A stretch of DNA of 64,000 nucleotides, taken from Diaporthe sp. PMI_573. Lineage: Eukaryota; Ascomycota; Sordariomycetes; Diaporthales; Diaporthaceae. The translations under genes were made by a program, and so were the position numbers. How positions within the stretch are numbered: the first letter of the stretch is position 1; the number at the start of each line of letters is the position of its first letter. Where the stretch lies: assembly GCA_021399435.1 (NCBI GenBank), contig JAJTUP010000014.1, positions 744,001 through 808,000 on the forward strand, in the 5' to 3' direction. Shown here piece by piece: positions 55,662 through 64,000 of this stretch. The notes beneath the pieces were generated by a model. The model ran no database searches and was not told where the DNA came from. It saw only the letters and a list, made by a program, of their open reading frames with translations.

Positions 55662-58600
55662 CTAGAAGTAGCCCAGCCCGCTCCAGCCCAACAAGCCCTC
55701 CAGCTCGGCCCTCACCTCCTCGGACCCCGAGTATCCAACACGCCCCGCGATCTCAGCCCTCCTGCCACTCGCCAGCTCCATCCATCTCGCAAGCACCACG
55801 CCGTCGACGATGTTGCGGCCACCTCCTCCGTCAACGCCGGGCCCCATGCTGGCCTTCGTCTGCGTCGCCGAGGGCGGCATGCGATAAGCCTTGGGGTTGA
55901 GGCCGGCCGGGTGGGGCATTGTGTTGATGAGCTGTGTCATGAGTGACGAGAGGCGCCGATACGATGTTTCGGACAAGGATGTGAGTGTAGCCAGTGAACC
56001 GGTAGGCGAAGCAAATAGAATGGTGTGGGGAGGGATAGTGTTCGCTGCGTTGCCGTTGGTGAGATGCCCATTTTCTTGAGGCTGTGAATTGGCAAGAGGC
56101 ACCCGGGGCAGCAGCAATGACTTGACAGGCACATGCGCTCCGGTGTTGAACGATGTTCGATGCAAAAGAAGATGGCCTTGGAGGGATTTCGGATCTATAA
56201 TTTGTTCAGTAACCAGGCGCGACAGGGGGACGGCATAACGACTTACGTTCAGGATCGAACTGGAAGATGTGGATATTTGCATCCACGTCGACAGCCAATA
56301 TGAAGAGGTCCTTGCCGTCTGGTACAAATTCACAATTCAGAACCTCCAGCTTTGTATTGCTCTTGCCAAAAAGCATCATCTTATATGGCTCCTCGGTGTA
56401 GCCAGTGAACCACACTCCCTTGAAGGCATCTGACATCGCCAGAAGGCCTGTGCTCGGGATCTCCTTGACGCTCGTGACGTAGTTGCTCATGTCCATGAAG
56501 GCAACTGGAAGGAGTGAGCCGTCTTCTTTGAGACCACGCACAGTACACTTCTGGCCATGCACAACAAGGACGAACCCCTGCGTCCCAACACCCGAGATAG
56601 CCGTGACACCGCCCCTGGGTATATCTTCCTTGGCGATCAGCTTGAACTTCTTGTCCGTCTCCGGTCGGCCGGGCTCAGGGATGACAGTGGCAACATCGTA
56701 GACGAGGATTCGGCCGCGGATAGGGAGATCCTCACCCCGTGAGATGGCGGTGCCTACAACGATGAGCTCACTACGTTCGTGGGTTGATTCGGAAACCTCC
56801 AAGTTCAGGGACTTGACGCAGATGACTATCTCGGACGGCTCCATCTCGACCTCATCAATGACAGTCCAAAGATGTGGTGAGATGAGCTTCAAGGTGCCTC
56901 GCTCAGCTACTGGCTTGAACGTGATCTTCTCCTTCATCCAAGTTGGGGCTTGTTGCGGGTTGCTGTCCTCGTCTTTCGGGAGCTCGAATTCCTCTGCAAC
57001 ATTGCACCCGATGGCGTACACTTCGGTGCGAGAGTGGAACGCTACCGAGTCCGTGTCGACTCCCAAAGGAACCTTCTGGAGTGGCATCCCTATCTCGGAA
57101 AATGTGCAGTCAGTGGGCAGTTGTGTGACACGGGACATGCCTTCGGAATCTGCGTATATGAAGCCCCTCTCGCAGCCCTCAGTGTGGAAGGAGCTGAGCG
57201 TCCTGACGCCGCCTCCCTGTATGCCGATTACTTTTGGCATCGATTTTGAGGATTTAAGTATGAAGCTTGGTGAGGATCCAGGGAGGAAGACAGTGCTATA
57301 GCCTCCGATGTTATTGACAGCCCGCAATGGCATTCTTCGATTTTCATCGGTCGAATCATCATCATCTCTCGGCTCTTCAATGCTCTTCGCAAAGGACTGG
57401 TTGTTCACTTTTCGAAAAAACAATGAACTTGTCAGGTCATTGGTGTTTGACTTGGATTTCCTGTGTGGCTCGTAAATGGTGAGGTCGTCGTTGGCATGGC
57501 GAAGCTGTAAGGATCAGTCAGAGTGTGCAACGCACGAGGGGTCAATCGCCTGAACTCACTATGAGATGGGGCGTCTTGGAAACTGTGTCTCCTAGATCTG
57601 CCACCAGGATTTCGGTCACGGTCTCCTTCGCAGCGCCTCTCCGGACAACCCATTCGGGCGTCAGTAGTGGAGGTATATAGCACAGCCCCTCAGTGCTGTA
57701 TACCGGCGCAGATAAATCTGGAAGAGCATATATCTAGACAGAGTTAGTCACAACCCTTCATAGCTAGTAGTCGCACGTGGAAGCATACCTGGAATGAGCC
57801 GGTCGAACTCAGCAGGAACATGAAGATTCGTTTCTGCTCCTTTGGTTGTTGTGGGTCACCGAAGACGCCAGTGGTGTCGGAGTACAGGCAACCAGAAACC
57901 CATTTCGTCGACCGAAGCTTTCCGTCCGGCTTCTCCAGTTCCTCGAGCTCGTCATCAGAGCTCATCTGTGCAATCAGCGCGCTCGAGTCGTCCCTTATGA
58001 GGAGGAGATATGGATCGCAGATGCTCGCACTCAGGACTCTAGGTTCGGCTCCAGTTTCTTCGTCCTCCATAGGGAGAATCATAGCCAACCCAAGGTCTGG
58101 TAAATGTCAGTGGACAGGTAAATGTCATTTTTCCAAGATGCATCTCGAGTTTGTCTGCTAAGAGTCAATCAACTCACCTCCATCGTAGATACGGACTTCT
58201 GACTTCAACACTTGGATGATCCGCCGGTGGTTTGCCATCATTCCAGCCTCGACAGTAAACCCTGCAGCTGGCTCGAATTCGGTGCCCGTTAACGATTCGA
58301 AACCAGCGGCAGTCAAAGCATAGACATCTGATGTTTCGTAGTTGTCCAGATCAATCTTCGCAACGATCATGAATCTGTCGTACTGTGCAGATGGATCATA
58401 GTCGTTCCCCACAGCTGCACCGCCCTTCTCGGCTTGTAAGGACTTCGGCACAGGCTTTTGCGCATTCATCGTCCAAACTCCCCGAGCTTCAGGGAACTCA
58501 AATCGACCAACGACCTTGGGCTGTATCTCGCGATTCATTATTGCCAATGACCCAGCGCGGCCAGTGCCCACGGCCGCAACGAGTTGCAGGTTGCTCCGCA

Positions 58601-60263
58601 CCCCGGACAGATTTCGCTCTTCTTCCTCATCGCTTGGAAATGATGCTTTTCCATACGTGATATCTCGGATGGGTGCAACACTCGTGAGCTTGTCCTGGAC
58701 CCTGAAAATCAACTCGCCCCCTTTTGCTGCAGCATTGCCGCTTGTGGTCTGGGCAACCGCCGTGGTATCCGCGTAAAGGTCGTCTTCATCCTCAAAGTCT
58801 TCCTCGTCCAGTTCTTCAAAGTCCAACGTCGCGTCCTGGGGCTTTGTCTTCCTCCTCGAAGTCTGGCCCTGTTTGCGTGTCCAACCGAAAACAACCGAGT
58901 CTCCTTCTTCGCTGGCTGCAAAGATCGTGTTCCTGCCCAACCGACTGAGGCAGGATATCCGATATGGGATGATATCGCCCCCAGATTCGGGACCGACGAG
59001 CTTGAGCAGGAGGCCAGACACTCTACGTCCGTCCACCTGGAACTCCAGAGTCACCAGACGACCATCCGACAGAACAAGAAGCATTTGCCCGGTCTCGGGT
59101 GAGATGAAATCAAGGGAGCATCCTTCGAGGCGCAAACCAAGGCTGGACTGGTCGTTCAGAGCAAAATCTGTGCACTGTTTGGTGAAAGGGTTCACCCCCA
59201 CCCCATTCGTGGCGCCGGACTGATCTATGTGGATCAGCTCGTTGGCCCCGACGAGGAGGGCACCACCAACAGGGGCGGGCACAGCGATGACCTTGAACAG
59301 ATCTTGAGGCAGTCCCCCAACTGATAGGATGGGGGTGTGGGACTCCTGTTGAATGTCTAGATTGAACACCATGAAGGAAAGGTGGTCCTTCCGGCCCACT
59401 GCTGCTGATGGAGCCAGTTTTGAGGATAAAATGCCAAAGGTTGGCTCTCTATACTCGTGCAGGAAGGCGAGATCAACAGGATGGATCAGGTTGGGATCGA
59501 GACGCGATGTTCGAAGGACAAATGACGGTGAATACGGGGTGTCTTCTATGTTGCTAATGCCATTTACAACCGCTGAGGGCACGTCTTGTTTCACCGGTCT
59601 TGGGCCATCAAGTTCCTCATCCCAGTCATCCATTGCAATGTCTTCCTCATCGGCCTGTTTGAAAGGCAAGATGGCGAGGTTTCTGGAGCCAAACTTCAGG
59701 GCGGCGCACCTGCTGCCAGGGTCCGCAGCCAGGAAATTGACGCAGTCATTCAGCGGCGGTGCCCAGGGGCTGCCTTGGAGGTCCTCCTGTTCATAGTAAT
59801 GGATCGAAATGGTGGCCAGATCGTGCCGCTCCGGGTCCCATTCGAGCAGGCTGAGCTTGGCGTCTTTGAAAAGTACCAGCAGCGCTTCGCCCCCTGACAA
59901 GGTGCCCTTCGTCTTGATTCTCGCCAGCCCCGTGACCGTTCCAGACACACAGATCTCGGCGACTAGGACGAGCTTGGTATTGTGGGCGCGATCGGATTTC
60001 TGGAACGCAGCATCGCCGCCGAGGAAAGAGGACTCGAGTCCCTCGTCGTCGTTGATGCGGCTGTCATAATGGTCGTTGGGTTTCGCCGACTGCAGGTTCG
60101 AGGACTCGGGGACGTCGACTTCGGATGATATGGTCTTGGTCTCGAATATCTGAAGTACGGAGGCCTTTGCGACGACGAGGTTGTTGCTTTGCGCCGAGAG
60201 TAAAGGGAGGGCGATGGAGTGGGAGACGGCCGTCGGCGGCGTCAGTTCTGAGTAGCACTGCAT
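55662..60263 (-). CDS. cft1: Cft1 / CPSF160, large subunit of the pre-mRNA cleavage and polyadenylation factor
   Basis: Five exons: 60263-58178, 58096-57789, 57733-57560, 57504-56247 and 56194-55662, giving 1452 aa, close to the roughly 1456 aa of Neurospora CFT-1. All introns are 50-85 nt with GTGAGT/GTATGC/GTAAGT donors and exact phase. The start MQCYSELTPPTAVSHSIALP is the conserved N-terminus. The acidic loop (DEEDFEDEDDLYAD) after a basic stretch and the C-terminal CPSF-A region (PSTGLLAMSDAFKGVWFTGY, CEFVPDGKDLFILAVDVDAN, then FQFDPEHPKSLQGHLLLHR) are diagnostic. It is built of three WD40-like beta-propellers that scaffold the polyadenylation machinery and help recognise the AAUAAA-like signal in the nucleus. 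Long antisense frames over it are shadows. Confidence 0.96.
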
Positions 60264-60776
60264 GGCGGCCCGCAACTGCTCATATTATATGAGATCGGGG
60301 TGTCGACGGCATGGGGGCCTGGATTGAACCCGAGCTTCTAATATCTAGAAGTTGGTGATAGAGACGTTGTTTGGCATAAAGTCTGGGCTTTGCTCTGAGC
60401 AAAAGTAAGATGCGACTCGGGCGTGCAGTCCTGGCGATGCAATTGGAAACAGCTGTATTTGCCTGCCGGGCTAAGGCCTGTCTGTCTGTGAACCTCTTGC
60501 AGGCCGCTGAGCACCCCTGTCCTTGAGCTAGTCTCTTGGTGGCCCAAGCTCCTCGTTTCTGGTCGTGCCAGTGACGTCTCCATGACCAGCAAAGGCAGCA
60601 CTGGAAGTGGCGAGCTACCGAGCAACTGACGGCTGGAATGCCATAACTCGCACCATCAACACCACTCCTTTGCGTCAATCTGTTTACTTTCCTCTTTCCT
60701 ACCAAACTCTCCATGTCTGATCCAAAGAGCTTCTCAACTTACTTATCAACAAACTGAAGAGAATACACCACAAAAC
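60264..60776. promoter_or_regulatory. Shared divergent promoter of cft1 and LMBD1
   Basis: Only 513 bp separate two head-to-head start codons, so both promoters must lie here. No TATA box is evident; the plus-strand leader is pyrimidine- and A-rich just before the LMBD1 ATG. Confidence 0.5.
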
Positions 60777-62567
60777 ATGGCTTCTGCAGGCTACCTGCAG
60801 ATCAGCCTGATCTGGGTCGCCTATGCGATCGCAGTAGTCCTCGCCCTCATCGCAGCCGTAATTACAACTCTTACCTGGCAGGCCCCTCGGGAACGATCCG
60901 TCATCGTCACCATTGTCGCCATCATCAGCATCACTTCCCTTCTCGCGACCGTCTTGCTGCTGCCAGTCGATATTGCCCTGGTCTCAGCAACGACTTCGTC
61001 CTCGCTAGGTGCGAAGAAGGACTGGGCCACACCCGAACGGGTTGAAAACATCCTGTTCACACTCAGGGTGGTCTATTACTCGCTTTACAGCTTCGATGCT
61101 CTTCTATGCCTGCTGGTTATCCCATTTTCATACTTTTGGTACGAGGAATACGACGAGGTCGAGGAGGAGGAGGGCACGCGGGGCGTCGGAGCTAAGCTCT
61201 GGGGCGCCTTCAAGTACACTCTGGGGTTCGTCGTGCTCGTGGTTATCCTCTTCCTCATTGGGTTCTTCGTCCCGGCCGGCGGAAGGAAGGAAGGCCGTCA
61301 TCTGGACCTCGACTACTTCAAAAATCTGTTGTCGGAGAACAATGGTGAGAAGGCGTTGACATTCGGCCTTGGATTGTTGGTCACGCTTGGTACGCTGATA
61401 TACGTCTTGTACACTGGAGCTGGGCTGGCGCTCCTGCCGGTGTCCCTCATCAAGTCTGCCCCCTCGATCTCGGCTCCACAGCTGTCGGAGACGACAGAGT
61501 CACAGCTGGAGGGCAACAGGGAACGGCAGAGACAGTTGGAGTTGCGCAACACAGGCCGTCCAGATGGCCTTCCCCCGAAGGACCAGCGCGAGATGGACAT
61601 CTTGATCCGGGAAGAGCAGACTCTGGTGCGCCGTCAAAGGCTTGCTTCCGAAGCGCGTGGCGAAGGGCAGAGCTGGATCTACCGGGCTTGGCTCAAGACC
61701 GAGGCTGTCTTCCGTCCCCTCAGGCTCGTCGGTGGCATTCTGCTCCTGCTTCTAGCTGTCCTGGTTTGGGTTTCCATGCTCATCACTGGTATCGACAAGG
61801 CTGCGAACTCGATTTGCAAGGCACGATGTGGCTATATCCTAGGCCACATCAACGTCTTCCAGCCTATCAATTGGCTCTTTGTCAAGACGGCCAACGCATT
61901 CCCTGTCGACTACATCTTGATGGCCCTTCTCATATTGTTCTTCTTCAGCAGCTCAATCAGCGGCATCGCGGCGATTGGCATCCGCTTCCTCTGGATCCGC
62001 ATCTTCCAGATCAAGAGAGGTCGTACCTTGCCCCAAGCCCTCCTGATCGCCACCGTCATGTTAGCGCTCATCATCCTCGCCATCAACTACTCCATCTTCG
62101 CCATGGTCGCACCCGAGTATTCCACGTTCGGTACCCAGCTGTACTGCGATAACCCACCTCGCCATCCTGGAGAGCAGCCCGACTGCAGCGACCACAAGGA
62201 GCTGATTATGCCTTGTTCGGAGCTCGAAGACAGCCAGGCTGCCAAAGCGGTGTGCACACCCTCTGTCATGTCAACGTTCCTCAACCGCGTCACGCTCAAC
62301 TGGCCAGTCTTTGGCGCAGTGGACTACTGGGCCCAATTTGCCTTCCTGGGCATATTCCTGATTGTCTTCATCACGTCTCTCTTCCGTGCGCCGAAGCTGG
62401 ACCTTGCAGAGATTGACGACGAGGCCGAGGCAGATGAGGAGGAAGGTCTTCTGGCAAGCACAGGCCGTCGCTTCAACGCCACCTGGCAGGATATCACCGG
62501 CCGTTCCCGGGACCACGAATCTGGTGGTAACAGGAATGGGGCCGGTGGTGGATACGGAACCAACTAG
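60777..62567 (+). CDS. Lysosomal/vacuolar cobalamin transporter-like LMBR1-domain protein (LMBD1)
   Basis: Intronless, 596 aa, ATG at 60777 in AAAACATGG context. About nine hydrophobic segments are visible: [19 protein letters not shown] near the N-terminus, an adjacent [53 protein letters not shown], and a C-terminal set after the central coiled region ([19 protein letters not shown]). [13 protein letters not shown] and the KAGCGYI-like segment ([15 protein letters not shown]) match the family called 'probable lysosomal cobalamin transporter' in fungi. Animals use LMBRD1 to export vitamin B12 from lysosomes; most ascomycetes do not use B12, so the fungal role may differ. The Gly/Asn-rich tail is cytosolic. 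Confidence 0.93.
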   Translation: MASAGYLQISLIWVAYAIAVVLALIAAVITTLTWQAPRERSVIVTIVAIISITSLLATVLLLPVDIALVSATTSSSLGAKKDWATPERVENILFTLRVVYYSLYSFDALLCLLVIPFSYFWYEEYDEVEEEEGTRGVGAKLWGAFKYTLGFVVLVVILFLIGFFVPAGGRKEGRHLDLDYFKNLLSENNGEKALTFGLGLLVTLGTLIYVLYTGAGLALLPVSLIKSAPSISAPQLSETTESQLEGNRERQRQLELRNTGRPDGLPPKDQREMDILIREEQTLVRRQRLASEARGEGQSWIYRAWLKTEAVFRPLRLVGGILLLLLAVLVWVSMLITGIDKAANSICKARCGYILGHINVFQPINWLFVKTANAFPVDYILMALLILFFFSSSISGIAAIGIRFLWIRIFQIKRGRTLPQALLIATVMLALIILAINYSIFAMVAPEYSTFGTQLYCDNPPRHPGEQPDCSDHKELIMPCSELEDSQAAKAVCTPSVMSTFLNRVTLNWPVFGAVDYWAQFAFLGIFLIVFITSLFRAPKLDLAEIDDEAEADEEEGLLASTGRRFNATWQDITGRSRDHESGGNRNGAGGGYGTN

Positions 62568-63684
62568 CGGTTGTTCTTAAGCCGGCCAGGTTGGTATTTG
62601 CGGTCGTTATGGTATTCGCGTCAGGCTCGTACATTCTTGGAGCAGGAAGGCTAAATTGTATGACAAATATGGAGAGCACCACGCGGTGTTGGTAGGTTGG
62701 CGCAAAAACGGAGGAAAATGATACGAAGTCAGGGATAACACGGACGGGGGCATTGGCATTGATTTCTTACTTTTGGAGTTGCTCGCGCTTTATTGTGTCA
62801 GTTTGTTGTACCAGGCGCATTATGGCGAAGACACGAGCAACGTTTGCATGCTGGTATACCTCAGTATGTTGTTAGGATGAGCATGCGAGGGCATGCCGTA
62901 ATGAATACATGAATTTTCTTGTGGGAACAACCACCCCCCCCCCCCTGCAGGACACACTTATGAACTGCGTCTGACCGAGCCTCTTTCAGCCTCGTGCACA
63001 TTGTTTTACGTATCACTATGGAGCTCTCTCCCCTGTGTCCTGTGGAAGGCAATTGATTCCTGGGAACTGCCTCGCGGTCTCCCGAAGACTTCGCATATTG
63101 TCCCGAGTACTTTGTCACACGATCAGTGTATCTGTTACCTCTTCTCTGAATAAGATCTTGACCTCGTATGCGCCAGAGGCAGAACCGCATTCGCTTCGGA
63201 CTCAGGCGAATGCCGTGGGGTTTGTCATGACAGTGTTCTGGCTGGTGGAATCTAGTGTCCGGCCCCCTTTAGATAGTGAAGTCCTCTTACTCAATATCCG
63301 AGTCAAATCCGCGTTCTGGGAGCCGACAGCCGAGACAGCCAGAGAGAAATCGTCAGCGGGGAGAAGTGGGTTTCAGTCTTGCTTACCCGTCGTGTACCAC
63401 CAAATCCAACCTGCTTCATCAGCTGTTTTTTAGCGGTTGAAGACGATGCCGTCGGACGTGGAATGCTCGGGTCCTTTTGCACGGCGTCTCAGACATGATC
63501 CAGAACGTGACGTGATACTTGAACTATAAATGATCATTGTTCCCAGATTTTGGTTTCTGATATAGCAGTTGTGTCTTGTCATTCATTCGCTATTTATCTC
63601 CAAAACAAAACTTTCACACAGATACCTAAGTCTTTTTCTCGCCCGTTTTTGCTAGAGACCCATCTCGACTCCTGACGGCAAACC
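62568..63684. other. Intergenic region
   Basis: About 1.1 kb. A C14 homopolymer run lies at about 62932-62945. No supported gene. The last 150 bp is probably the leader of the secreted-protein gene. Confidence 0.5.
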
Positions 63685-64000
63685 ATGAAGCTCACCAGCA
63701 TCGCCGCGGCTGTCCTCGCTGGAGCGAACGTCCTCGTCCTCGCCAAAAGCTGTAAAGAAGGGGGCGACTACTGCGGGCAGTCTCTGCTCAACAGGGGTGA
63801 GTGGGCCGACCATTTCCAAAGACGAGGCTGGTCCGGGGCCGTGGGCTCCTGAAGTTCCTGTAGACCTTCCAGCTATGCCTCAAGAGTACTGCGGCTGTGG
63901 CTGACTCTTCTTGTATTTTGTGTCGACCTGTAGGAAACTACCGTGATCACATCGTTGAGACGCTCAGGGCCATCGGGCAACCTACCGACGAAGCTCACAT
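63685..64000 (+). CDS. Small secreted cysteine-containing protein (3' end outside window)
   Basis: Exon 1 is 63685-63796 and exon 2 begins at 63934, with intron GTGAGT...CTGTAG (phase 1). The first 20 residues (KLTSIAAAVLAGANVLVLA) are a signal peptide. The mature start is SCKEGGDYCGQSLLNRGNYR, then DHIVETLRAIGQPTDEAHI to the window edge. The C-X6-C-G-X2-LLxxGxY pattern is one I recall from a widespread group of small secreted ascomycete proteins without known function, some listed as candidate effectors. Length and further Cys cannot be judged here. Confidence 0.75.

Noticed and set aside
62929..62946. Homopolymer C run as a possible structured or regulatory site
   Set aside because: A plain homopolymer in an intergenic region can be chance or assembly noise; nothing around it supports a function.
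1..64000. CRISPR arrays, prophage or bacterial-type operons
   Set aside because: No regularly spaced direct repeats, and all recognised genes are eukaryotic with spliceosomal introns.

Overview
The window reads as nuclear DNA of a filamentous ascomycete (Pezizomycotina, probably Sordariomycetes). The genes are GC-rich and carry short introns with GTAAGT-like donors, CTAAC/CTGAC-like branch points and YAG acceptors. The white-collar-2, Rad50, Cft1 and LMBD1 homologues have near-standard filamentous-fungal lengths. There are no bacterial features (no operons, no Shine-Dalgarno-led genes).

Layout. 0-21 kb is a gene-dense housekeeping block: the acidic tail of an unidentified protein (+), rad50 (-), the blue-light photoreceptor subunit wc-2 (+), a DUF7721/beta-flanking protein (+), a peroxisomal enoyl-CoA hydratase/isomerase with a C-terminal SKL (+), a WrbA/Ycp4-type flavodoxin-like quinone reductase (-), an MFS monocarboxylate-type transporter (-) and a SET-domain protein (-). 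21-35 kb is gene-poor: a small Gly/Tyr-rich secreted protein (+), an F-box-like protein (-) and long stretches where I see no gene. 35-50 kb is an accessory island: tRNA-Gly(GCC), an AT-rich RIP-like tract, a dispersed repeat present twice, a frameshifted gene remnant, a lineage-restricted hypothetical, an AAA+ ATPase gene split by a complete hAT transposon (21-bp terminal inverted repeats, perfect 8-bp target duplication, intact transposase) and a divergent NLR-like protein. 50-64 kb returns to conserved genes: a Zn2Cys6 regulator (-) divergent from a secreted-type agmatinase (+), cft1/CPSF160 (-) head-to-head with the lysosomal cobalamin transporter LMBD1 (+), and the start of a cysteine-containing small secreted protein (+).

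Most notable observations. (1) The Ycp4/WrbA-type gene ends in TGA CTA, the short stop-codon readthrough context. The same frame then stays open for 55 codons and ends in Cys-Thr-Ile-Leu, a CAAX prenylation box, with another Cys and Lys-Lys just upstream. This predicts a cytosolic form and a membrane-anchored form made by translational readthrough. (2) The hAT element is young-looking and sits in the coding sequence of an AAA+ ATPase whose frame would be continuous across the empty site, so the gene was broken recently. All exon boundaries were read by eye from splice consensus and frame continuity; none is confirmed by transcripts.
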